Below are positions 6,782 through 13,115 of a stretch of 13,115 bases of DNA, piece by piece. The DNA is from an uncultured Bacteroides sp. GTDB lineage: Bacteria > Bacteroidota > Bacteroidia > Bacteroidales > Bacteroidaceae. Below the pieces are notes generated by a model. It made no database searches, had not been told where the DNA came from, and saw only the letters and a program-made list of their open reading frames with translations. The stretch is from contig USPQ01000077.1 in the NCBI GenBank assembly GCA_900556625.1, positions 1 to 13,115 on the forward strand, given 5' to 3'. Positions within the stretch are counted from its first letter, which is position 1, and every line of letters starts with the position of its first letter. A program made the position numbers and the translations under genes.

Positions 6782-8842
6782 TATCTCATCTGTGAATATC
6801 CAGCCTCCGAATTCTTTTCCGGCTTGAGCCTGATAGCGAATGTATCTTCCTGTAGCATTCCCCTTCCATGAGATGTCCGTAAATTGGATAGGAATTTCTT
6901 TGGTGACTTCAAAAGTCCGGTGTTCCAATTCCGTAAAATTGGTTCCATCGTCAGAGACAGAGATTGTGACAGACTCAGGCAAAAACACCTCCGCACCTGT
7001 CACTTGCATGAAAGCAGCAGTAACGGAATGAATAGGAGTAACAGTTTCCATATCGATTATCACATCTAACCGGTCACCGTCAATAAATCCCTGCCAACAA
7101 CCGTCTCCATACGTCCAATCGCCACGTATGCCGTCCGTTAGAGCGGTATTGCCCTGTGCCGGATAATGGGGACTATACGATGAATTGTATATTACCTTCT
7201 TACTCAATGCCAGATGGGCAACAGGTTTTACGGATTCCGGACGACTGCCAATCTCATTCTTCAAATCGAAAGGATGATATCCCTTTGCCTGTAACTCTCT
7301 CACCGCTTTCAAGGCGCGGGCATGGAAATCCCGCCATGACTTACGCTCGGGAGCAGACCAAGCCACTTCCGCCAATGCGAGGATACGGGGATACATCATA
7401 TATTCAACCTGTTCGGGAGTGGGAATATATTCCACCCATAAGTTACCCTGCACACCGTAAACAAGTTTAGCCTGCTCTGTAGTCAGGGAAACGGAAACCG
7501 GATCGTACGAATACACTTTCTTCAATGGCAGATATCCGCCGATAGCTTCCGGCTGTGAATAGGGTGCATCCTGATAACTGTCCAGATAACAATAAGCGCC
7601 GGGTGTCATGACAGCCCGATGACCGGAGGTTACGGCAGCAATCCCACCTTCTTCTCCACGCCAGGACATAACAGTAGCATTGGGAGCTATACCTCCTTGC
7701 AAGATCTCATCCCATCCCAGCAAATGACGGCCGTGAGCATTGAGGAACTTCTCAATGCGGTGTATCAGGTAACTTTGCAGTTCATCTACATTGGCAAGAT
7801 GTTCATCTTTCATTCTCTTTTGACACTTCGGGCACGTTTTCCATGCCGACTTGCCAGCCTCATCACCACCGATATGGATATATTCTGACGGAAAAAGTTC
7901 CATGACTTCGGTCAGCACATTTTCGAGAAAGGTAAAGGTTTCTTCATTACCGACACAGAAGTCCGAATTCTTGTACGGCTCGCCCGAACAGGACAGTTGC
8001 GGATAAGCAGCCAGCACTTCTTCCGAATGGGAAGGCATTTCTATTTCAGGGATGACCGTCATATAATGCTGACGGGCGTATTCAAGTATCTCACAAATGT
8101 CTTTCTGAGTATAATAACCGCCGGAAGCTCCGGGTTCATCGAAGCGAACGTATTCGCGTCCACCGTTCCACCATTTCTTCCAGTTCGGTTCCGTACGCCA
8201 AGCGGCAAAGTCAGTGAGCAAAGGATATTTCCTTATCTCAATGCGCCAGCCTGCCGCATCAGTCAGATGCAGATGAAGCCGGTTTATTTTATAAAAAGCC
8301 AATGCGTCTATCTGCTTCTTCACAAATTCTTTGGAGAAGAAATGGCGGGAAACATCGAGCATAAAACCACGATAAGCAAAACGAGGAGTATCCTCTATTT
8401 CAACGGATGCGACGGAATAGCCCGTGCCCGAAGGGGTAAGCAACTGTAATAGTGTCTGCATTCCGTAGAATAATCCGGCTCCGGAAGTTGAACAGATAAT
8501 GATTCGTCGGGGAGTGACGGACAGTGTGTAACTTTCCGGAGAGGGCAACCGGTCATTCTTTTCGGTTATCAGCAGTGAAAGTACTTGGCGTACGTCCTTT
8601 TTCGAACCTTTCTTCAACGAAACAGGAAGTGCTTGCAGACAGTTCTCCCAAAGTCTCGCTTCTTCCCCCTCTAAGTTTGTATAAAGCTTTGTCTTTTCTG
8701 ATAGAAAAAAGTAGTCCGCACCCTGCTCCATTTTCAATGGAACAGGAATTACGGACTGTGCTTTGATGGGATGCACCACAAGGCACATCCCTAATATCCA
8801 TAAGAAAAGACAAACTTTAGCGTATCTATTTCTTATATTCAT
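6770..8842 (-). CDS. GH20 beta-N-acetylhexosaminidase, secreted, with C-terminal F5/8 type C (CBM32-like) domain
   Basis: GH20 enzymes remove terminal beta-linked GlcNAc or GalNAc by substrate-assisted catalysis. The 690-residue product has a signal peptide (to about residue 29, KAQ) without a convincing lipobox, so it is probably periplasmic or secreted. An N-terminal GH20b domain (about 30-150) is followed by the catalytic barrel (about 153-500). Visible active-site elements are R158 in YRGFMLDVSRHF, the catalytic pair D327-E328 in HIGGDEAG, W377-D378-E379 (GWDEIL), W394 (MSWRG), Y417/D421 and W469/E471 (GNLWVEY). Residues 540-690 form a discoidin-like domain (VTISVSDDGTNF, RYIRYQAQAG). The usual HLTDDQGWR motif reads HLTDAAGWR here. 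Its ATG overlaps the stop of the upstream GH20 gene (TAATG), indicating translational coupling. It lacks the Fn3-like module of its neighbour. Exact linkage preference is not predictable. Confidence 0.95.
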   Translation of the reverse strand: MNIRNRYAKVCLFLWILGMCLVVHPIKAQSVIPVPLKMEQGADYFFLSEKTKLYTNLEGEEARLWENCLQALPVSLKKGSKKDVRQVLSLLITEKNDRLPSPESYTLSVTPRRIIICSTSGAGLFYGMQTLLQLLTPSGTGYSVASVEIEDTPRFAYRGFMLDVSRHFFSKEFVKKQIDALAFYKINRLHLHLTDAAGWRIEIRKYPLLTDFAAWRTEPNWKKWWNGGREYVRFDEPGASGGYYTQKDICEILEYARQHYMTVIPEIEMPSHSEEVLAAYPQLSCSGEPYKNSDFCVGNEETFTFLENVLTEVMELFPSEYIHIGGDEAGKSAWKTCPKCQKRMKDEHLANVDELQSYLIHRIEKFLNAHGRHLLGWDEILQGGIAPNATVMSWRGEEGGIAAVTSGHRAVMTPGAYCYLDSYQDAPYSQPEAIGGYLPLKKVYSYDPVSVSLTTEQAKLVYGVQGNLWVEYIPTPEQVEYMMYPRILALAEVAWSAPERKSWRDFHARALKAVRELQAKGYHPFDLKNEIGSRPESVKPVAHLALSKKVIYNSSYSPHYPAQGNTALTDGIRGDWTYGDGCWQGFIDGDRLDVIIDMETVTPIHSVTAAFMQVTGAEVFLPESVTISVSDDGTNFTELEHRTFEVTKEIPIQFTDISWKGNATGRYIRYQAQAGKEFGGWIFTDEIIVK

Positions 8843-11166
8843 TAATCAATACTGATTTCGTCTACAAACAAGAAACTGTTTTTACCTTTTCCACCATGCC
8901 ATGCCGGCATTGATTTCTCCGGTGATGCAATAACTCTTACATACTGCGTTTTCACCGGAGTAAAGGTCAACTTATGATCATAGACACCGTCTTTATCATC
9001 TTCTTTCATTTCCGGATATTCTTCGGAAGCAACTTTAGTAAAGTTCTTTCCGTCATCCGAAACTTCTACGGCCACAGTTCTCGCATCGAATACCCAATCG
9101 CCTTTGGCCACACAAGTAGAGATGGACACGCTTGAAATCTCTACGGGTTGTTGGAGATCAATCGTCATATCCATGTCATTCCCGTTGAAAGCAATCCAAC
9201 GGCCGGATTTGTAACTACTGTTTCCTTTCAGACCGTCTATCAATGTAGCAGCTCCCTTGAACATGTATTGTTCATTGATTTTCTGATTGGCAACAATCGG
9301 CTTCATGCTGGATTTGCTGAAATCAATTTTCTCGGTAAGCACCTTGCTGTCTCCTAAAGAACGAATAGCTTTGGCAGACAAAGTTGCATTTTCCTTGACT
9401 TTCAACACGCCTTCATACAAAGGAGAAGCAACGGTAGGTTCCGTACCGTCCAAAGTATAATGAATAGGGGACTTATCAATAGTAGATAACATAATATCCA
9501 ATGTTCCTTCTGTCGGATTCGGTTCAAATTGGACCTGCACTTCAAAGACGTGTTTAGCATAATTATATCCTTCGGCTTCATACCATTTGATTAACTGAGG
9601 AAGCCGAGACAGGAAGTCTGCATAATTCTTCTTATCGGGATTCGTCCACTGAACTTCACACAAAGCAGCCCAACGGGGCAATACCATATATTGCGCATGC
9701 GAGAATGTAGCGATATATTCGGTCCAAAGATTAGCTTGTACCCCTTTTATACATTGCTGTTCCTCCGGAGTAAGAGAAGCTGGCATAGGCTCGTAGCTGT
9801 ATACTCTTTCCATCGGCAGATAACCTCCGATACCGAAAGGTTCATTTTCGATATCTTTAGACTGATAGTAGTCGAAATATAAATAAGTATTCGGAGTCAT
9901 GATGACATCGTGTTTCTGCTTGGCGGCTTCAATACCTCCTTTTTCGCCGCGCCATGACATCACAGTAGCATTCGGAGCAAGTCCGCCTTCAAGGATTTCA
10001 TCCCAACCGATAATCTGGCGTCCGTGAGCATTGAGGAATTTCTCGATATGATTGATAATGAAACTCTGCAAACGTTCTTCTTTAGAGTGTTCCTTATCCG
10101 ATTTCAAGCCCAACGCCTTGGCACGTGCCTGGCACTTCGGACATTGTTCCCATCTTACTTTCGGACATTCGTCACCACCCACATGGATATATTCCGACGG
10201 GAAGATTTCAATCAATTCTCCATATACATCCTCGAGGAATTTCAATACCTGATCATTTCCGGCACAAAGCACATCTTCGGATACTCCCCACTGTCTCCAT
10301 ACTTCGTACGGACCACCGGTACAACCCAGTTCAGGGTAAGCGGCAAGGGCAGCTTGCATATGTCCCGGAAGATCTATTTCAGGAACAACGGTTATGTAAC
10401 GTTCTGCAGCATATTCTACAATTTCTTTTGCCTGTTTCTGCGTATAAAATCCACCGTAAGGTTTACCGTCATACTCACCGGAGTTGCGTCCGATGACGGT
10501 TTCCGTTCTATTGGAACCGATTTCTGTCAGCTTCGGGTATTTCTTGATTTCCAGACGCCACCCCTGGTCGTCCGTGATATGCCAATGCAAACGATTCATG
10601 TTGTGCAATGCCTGCATATCGATGTAAGTCTTTATTTCATCTACCGTGAAAAAATGACGGCTGGTATCAAAATGGGCACCACGATAACCAAAACGGGGAG
10701 CGTCTTTGATTTCTACGGCCGGGAGGGCTATATTTGCTCCCACAGCAATAGGCAAAGATTTACGCAAAGACTGGATACCATAAAATACTCCGGCTTCCGT
10801 AGAACCGGTAATGGTTACTCCGTCACCGGCAACTTTCAGCTGATAGGCTTCCGGATTCTCATTTTCTGTTCCCAAAGCCAGGATAATGGCATTTTTTCCT
10901 TCTGTTCCGGCCTCAATGGTAAAGTCTTTTCCCGTAGCCGTCTTCAGATAGTCGGCCAGGAATTTCGCATTGCGCTGCATCTTCTCGTTTCCTTCCGGAT
11001 AGAGAATCTTTACTCCGCTTTTCAGGATAAAGGGGACTCCCTGCTCTACAACGATTTCCTGAGGCAAAGGAATTACCTGATAATTAGCTTCTTGCTGAAC
11101 TGACTGGCAAGAAACAAAAAGCCCTGCCACCGCCAAGCATCCGGTTAATTTCAACAGTTGTTTCAT
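8842..11166 (-). CDS. GH20 beta-N-acetylhexosaminidase lipoprotein with Fn3-like and F5/8 type C domains
   Basis: This is a 774-residue beta-hexosaminidase with a lipoprotein signal peptide (AVAGLFVSC, lipidated Cys20), so it is anchored to a membrane. No acidic surface-export signal follows the Cys, so which face it occupies is uncertain. Domains in order: GH20b (about 28-155), catalytic barrel (about 158-510), a chitobiase/Fn3-associated module (about 543-612, with IHYTLDGTEPTVASPLYEG), and an F5/8 type C carbohydrate-binding domain (about 620-774, with VAVEVSDDGKNFT). Active-site residues seen are R162, H196 and D199-D200 in HWHITDDQGWR, the catalytic pair D332-E333 in HVGGDECP, W388, W405, Y428/D432 and W481/E483, all canonical. 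It shares many motifs with the following GH20 gene, including CPKCQ after the catalytic pair, and the two are probably paralogs. It lies 171 bp after the sialidase stop, with a possible promoter of its own, and overlaps the next gene by 1 nt. Confidence 0.96.
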   Translation of the reverse strand: MKQLLKLTGCLAVAGLFVSCQSVQQEANYQVIPLPQEIVVEQGVPFILKSGVKILYPEGNEKMQRNAKFLADYLKTATGKDFTIEAGTEGKNAIILALGTENENPEAYQLKVAGDGVTITGSTEAGVFYGIQSLRKSLPIAVGANIALPAVEIKDAPRFGYRGAHFDTSRHFFTVDEIKTYIDMQALHNMNRLHWHITDDQGWRLEIKKYPKLTEIGSNRTETVIGRNSGEYDGKPYGGFYTQKQAKEIVEYAAERYITVVPEIDLPGHMQAALAAYPELGCTGGPYEVWRQWGVSEDVLCAGNDQVLKFLEDVYGELIEIFPSEYIHVGGDECPKVRWEQCPKCQARAKALGLKSDKEHSKEERLQSFIINHIEKFLNAHGRQIIGWDEILEGGLAPNATVMSWRGEKGGIEAAKQKHDVIMTPNTYLYFDYYQSKDIENEPFGIGGYLPMERVYSYEPMPASLTPEEQQCIKGVQANLWTEYIATFSHAQYMVLPRWAALCEVQWTNPDKKNYADFLSRLPQLIKWYEAEGYNYAKHVFEVQVQFEPNPTEGTLDIMLSTIDKSPIHYTLDGTEPTVASPLYEGVLKVKENATLSAKAIRSLGDSKVLTEKIDFSKSSMKPIVANQKINEQYMFKGAATLIDGLKGNSSYKSGRWIAFNGNDMDMTIDLQQPVEISSVSISTCVAKGDWVFDARTVAVEVSDDGKNFTKVASEEYPEMKEDDKDGVYDHKLTFTPVKTQYVRVIASPEKSMPAWHGGKGKNSFLFVDEISID

Positions 11167-11210
11167 AAATTAAAAAATTAAGTGTTAAGTTATTAATAAA
11201 TTTATGGAGT

Positions 11211-11241
11211 CAAAGATATTATTTTTCTGCCATATTTCACA
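11211..11241 (-). promoter_or_regulatory. Possible promoter for the GH20 pair
   Basis: On the minus strand TATCTTTG (11218-11211) matches the Bacteroides -7 element TAnnTTTG. TGTG (11241-11238), one mismatch from TTTG, lies 19 nt upstream. The start point would fall near 11204, leaving an AT-rich leader of about 37 nt before the ATG at 11166. If active, it would let the GH20 genes be expressed apart from the sialidase. Chance matches are possible in this AT-rich gap. Confidence 0.45.
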
Positions 11242-11259
11242 TTTTCCATCATATTCCAC
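11231..11259 (-). repeat. Two 10-bp direct repeats upstream of the GH20 promoter
   Basis: On the plus strand CATATTTCAC (11231-11240) and CATATTCCAC (11250-11259) match at nine of ten positions with start points 19 bp apart, close to two helical turns. The proximal copy overlaps the presumed -33 element. This could be a binding site for a dimeric activator or repressor, but the composition is AT-rich and only two copies exist. Confidence 0.35.
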
Positions 11260-11283
11260 GGATAATTTAACAAAATATATTAA

Positions 11284-11325
11284 TCAGGTAAAACACAATA
11301 ACCCACCAAAAATAGCTTTCTTCAT
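11284..11325 (-). other. 13-codon mini-ORF in the sialidase-GH20 gap
   Basis: On the minus strand, 12 nt after the sialidase stop, an ATG opens a frame reading MKKAIFGGLLCFT and then TGA. It looks like the start of a signal peptide (Lys-Lys followed by a hydrophobic stretch), but nothing continues it in frame. It could be a leader peptide, the remnant of a lost secreted gene, or chance. The remaining part of this 171-bp gap contains the possible promoter and direct repeats listed separately. Confidence 0.25.
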
Positions 11326-11337
11326 AATATAATTATC

Positions 11338-12990
11338 TTATTTTTTAATAATATCTGTAAGCTTCACTGCTTGAAATGTCATGTGTGCTACACTACTTTC
11401 GTATAAAATGCCTATAGTTTCTTTATCAATCATAGTCAGACAGCTATACCCCCATCCCGGATCTTCATCCAATAAAAGTTGATGTTCCGGCAGCCAAGTA
11501 AGTCCTTTATCCAAACTTGCCTTTATTGTAATATGGTCACGTCCTTTTACTGTATTCGGATTTGAAAATAGAAGGATGTCTTTGTTCAACACATTATCCA
11601 GTGCTTTGACATTCAGCAAGCTGGCCATACATACGGGCTCATTAAGTGCCTTACGTGAAGAAGCGTGTTCGGTCCAGCTCTTGCCCAAATCTTTTGTAAT
11701 GGATACCGCCCGGCTACCTCCTCTGTTATCACGCATATTCAACATCAAAACTCCCGGTTCTATTTCTACAACTTGGGCTTCTGTGGTATTGGTACGGGCC
11801 ATGTTATGCATCTTCCATGTCTTACCTTGATCCTTACTATACATAATTCCGGCATTAGGGATACGTGTCGAATCTATAAACTGGGTCGGAAAAACCAATG
11901 TACCGTCACTCATCGTTATTCCCCGTCCCGGTCCTTGAAGTAGAAAATACCAGGATGGATCTTTCACCTGTTCTGTTATATTGATTGGTTCCGACCACGT
12001 TTTACCATCGTCAGTACTCTTTACCATCATCAATTGTGCTGTATGATTCATATCCATTCCCGGATGTGAACTCCACCACGCACGCTGATTACCCATACCA
12101 TGTGTCCATGCAGCAACTATCCATACAGTATTTGTCTTTGTGTCTACCAGAATAGAAGGATCCCCTACCCCATTTTGGGCTTTTGGCAAACCACCATACT
12201 CACCAAATGAAAGAGGAAGACGCATTTTTTCCCATGTCTTTCCTCCATCTGTACTACGGCTCAACCCAACATCAACATATTCTTGCAAATCAACGCTACT
12301 ATTATAACGAACATCATATACTCCTAACAAAGTTCCTTTATTCGTAGTCACCAATCCCGGAATACGGAAAGCTGCCGATCCGTCATCTCCTGCGTGACGT
12401 ACGCCGATAGCCATTCGATGAGAGATATTCTTAGGAGAAAGATATTTACAAGTCAAATCTCTGCCATCTACTTTTACCGCACATAGTTCAGAGTTTATTC
12501 GGGTATATAAAGAAGTCCCTTTTTTCATCTGCAAGCTAATCCAAAAAAAATTTACGCCTGGAAATAATTTATAATTACTCTTAAGTACTACTTTATTGGA
12601 GGGTCTCACTACTTCCGCACATTTCACCGAATACGACGGATTGGCAGATAAGGTAGTTCCCGGATGAAAACTGGATATATATTCTACAGGAGCCATACAC
12701 TTTTTATTTCTATGTTGCAATGCCTCCGTGCCTCCATAATAGAGTTTTACTAACTGGATATCGTGCTGTGGCGTGCTTTTGCTGAAATCTAATACGACTT
12801 CATTCAGTAACTTACTTTCTTCAGCATCCAAACGAATATAAAACAAAACATTGTCTTGCCGTTCTATCAGAATGGGGATTTGTGTTTCACGAATAAATAC
12901 TGTATCTGAAACTCGGATAGTATCTGAAGCTTGAACACTAAAGAAAAATCCTAATAAAATAAAGAGGAGAAAATAATGATTTCTTTTCAT
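11338..12990 (-). CDS. nanH: GH33 exo-sialidase (neuraminidase), secreted
   Basis: This enzyme releases terminal alpha-linked sialic acid from host glycoconjugates. The 550-residue product has a signal peptide (about 1-21, ending SVQA), placing it in the periplasm or outside. Residues about 25-180 form the N-terminal beta-sandwich found in Bacteroides NanH-type sialidases. The six-bladed propeller follows. It starts with FRIP (208-211), whose R209 is the first arginine of the triad; the others are R420 (LNMRDNRG) and R484 (KGRDHI). The likely nucleophile pair is Y515 (GYSCLT) with E404 (TEAQVVE), and the likely acid/base is D234. Asp boxes are STDGGKTW (246-253), STDDGKTW (325-332), SKDQGKTW (385-392), TKDLGKSW (432-439) and a degenerate SLDKGLTW (492-499). 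Length matches Bacteroides sialidases. It is the first gene of the minus-strand cluster, ahead of two hexosaminidases, consistent with stepwise trimming from the non-reducing end. Confidence 0.96.
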   Translation of the reverse strand: MKRNHYFLLFILLGFFFSVQASDTIRVSDTVFIRETQIPILIERQDNVLFYIRLDAEESKLLNEVVLDFSKSTPQHDIQLVKLYYGGTEALQHRNKKCMAPVEYISSFHPGTTLSANPSYSVKCAEVVRPSNKVVLKSNYKLFPGVNFFWISLQMKKGTSLYTRINSELCAVKVDGRDLTCKYLSPKNISHRMAIGVRHAGDDGSAAFRIPGLVTTNKGTLLGVYDVRYNSSVDLQEYVDVGLSRSTDGGKTWEKMRLPLSFGEYGGLPKAQNGVGDPSILVDTKTNTVWIVAAWTHGMGNQRAWWSSHPGMDMNHTAQLMMVKSTDDGKTWSEPINITEQVKDPSWYFLLQGPGRGITMSDGTLVFPTQFIDSTRIPNAGIMYSKDQGKTWKMHNMARTNTTEAQVVEIEPGVLMLNMRDNRGGSRAVSITKDLGKSWTEHASSRKALNEPVCMASLLNVKALDNVLNKDILLFSNPNTVKGRDHITIKASLDKGLTWLPEHQLLLDEDPGWGYSCLTMIDKETIGILYESSVAHMTFQAVKLTDIIKK

Positions 12991-13017
12991 AATGGGGGTA
13001 TTAGTTAGTTTAACGCG

Positions 13018-13044
13018 GTAAAGATAGGATTTTTCTTATACAAA
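13018..13044 (-). promoter_or_regulatory. Candidate promoter of the sialidase gene and cluster
   Basis: On the minus strand TATCTTTA (13026-13019) matches the -7 consensus TAnnTTTG in all but the last base. TTTG (13044-13041) lies 14 nt upstream, shorter than the usual 19-21; at the standard distance only CTTA is found. Transcription would start near 13011, about 20 nt before the ATG at 12990. The position is right but the element is imperfect, as expected for a gene that depends on an activator or alternative sigma factor. Confidence 0.4.
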
Positions 13045-13048
13045 TTAA

Positions 13049-13066
13049 GTATTTTCTTTAAAATAC
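13049..13066. promoter_or_regulatory. 18-bp palindrome upstream of the sialidase promoter, possible operator
   Basis: GTATTTT (13049-13055) and AAAATAC (13060-13066) are perfect inverted repeats separated by four bases. The centre lies about 35 bp upstream of the -7 element of the candidate sialidase promoter, where a dimeric regulator could contact RNA polymerase. The arms are AT-rich, so chance occurrence cannot be excluded. The sequence further out (13067-13115) has short weak inverted repeats only. Confidence 0.4.
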
Positions 13067-13115
13067 AATATGAGAGCCACAAACTTTCTCTCTATTACCA
13101 AGTTCTGGTAGGACT

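Noticed and set aside
10024..11103. Long open frame of about 359 codons on the plus strand opposite the GH20 lipoprotein gene
   Set aside because: It lies wholly antisense to a gene with clear GH20 domains and its translation shows no recognisable domain. It is a codon-usage shadow.
11196..11205. Palindrome ATAAATTTAT in the GH20 leader
   Set aside because: Short, entirely A/T and in an AT-rich leader; expected by chance.
11320..11358. Possible stop-spanning tandem repeat at the sialidase end, like those at alkC and GH20
   Set aside because: An 18-bp comparison matched only about half the positions and is explained by A/T richness.
13072..13110. Short inverted repeats GAGAG/CTCTC and TACCA/TGGTA at the right edge, possibly part of an RNA gene or terminator
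   Set aside because: Five-base arms only, no T tract in the right place, and no tRNA cloverleaf could be built. The edge truncates any larger context.

Overview
The window looks like chromosomal DNA of a gut Bacteroides or close relative (Bacteroidota). The evidence is an adjacent SusC/SusD outer-membrane pair, exo-glycosidases with Bacteroidetes-style signal peptides, and several matches to the Bacteroides promoter element TAnnTTTG, with little Shine-Dalgarno use. I name no species, because nothing in the sequence settles it.

Left part (1-2118, plus strand): the 3' two-thirds of dnaJ (Hsp40 co-chaperone, cut by the window edge), a probable terminator, a Bacteroides-type promoter, and a complete gene for an AlkC-type HEAT-repeat DNA alkylation-repair glycosylase. 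The last six codons and stop of this gene are the first of three 18-bp tandem copies. A 12-bp-stem hairpin (2187-2226) then separates this side from the convergent minus-strand cluster.

Right part (2250-12990, minus strand, transcribed right to left): a glycan-utilisation cluster in the order GH33 sialidase -> GH20 beta-hexosaminidase (lipoprotein) -> GH20 beta-hexosaminidase (secreted) -> SusC -> SusD. The two GH20 genes overlap by 1 nt (TAATG). susC and susD can overlap the same way if the upstream ATG is used. The susCD pair lies last, behind a perfect 16-bp terminator-like hairpin (6689-6730), and I found no convincing promoter of its own. The SusC is short because it lacks the usual N-terminal carboxypeptidase-regulatory-like domain.

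Working model (inference): the sialidase removes terminal sialic acid from host glycans, the two hexosaminidases remove beta-linked GlcNAc or GalNAc, and the SusC/SusD pump imports a glycan or product across the outer membrane. No beta-galactosidase, sialic-acid catabolic gene, esterase or regulator is in the window. The system is a recognisable mucin/host-glycan locus rather than a new class. The unusual points are gene order, the internal terminator, the short SusC, and two independent short tandem repeats placed over stop codons. No rRNA, tRNA, CRISPR or insertion sequence was seen.
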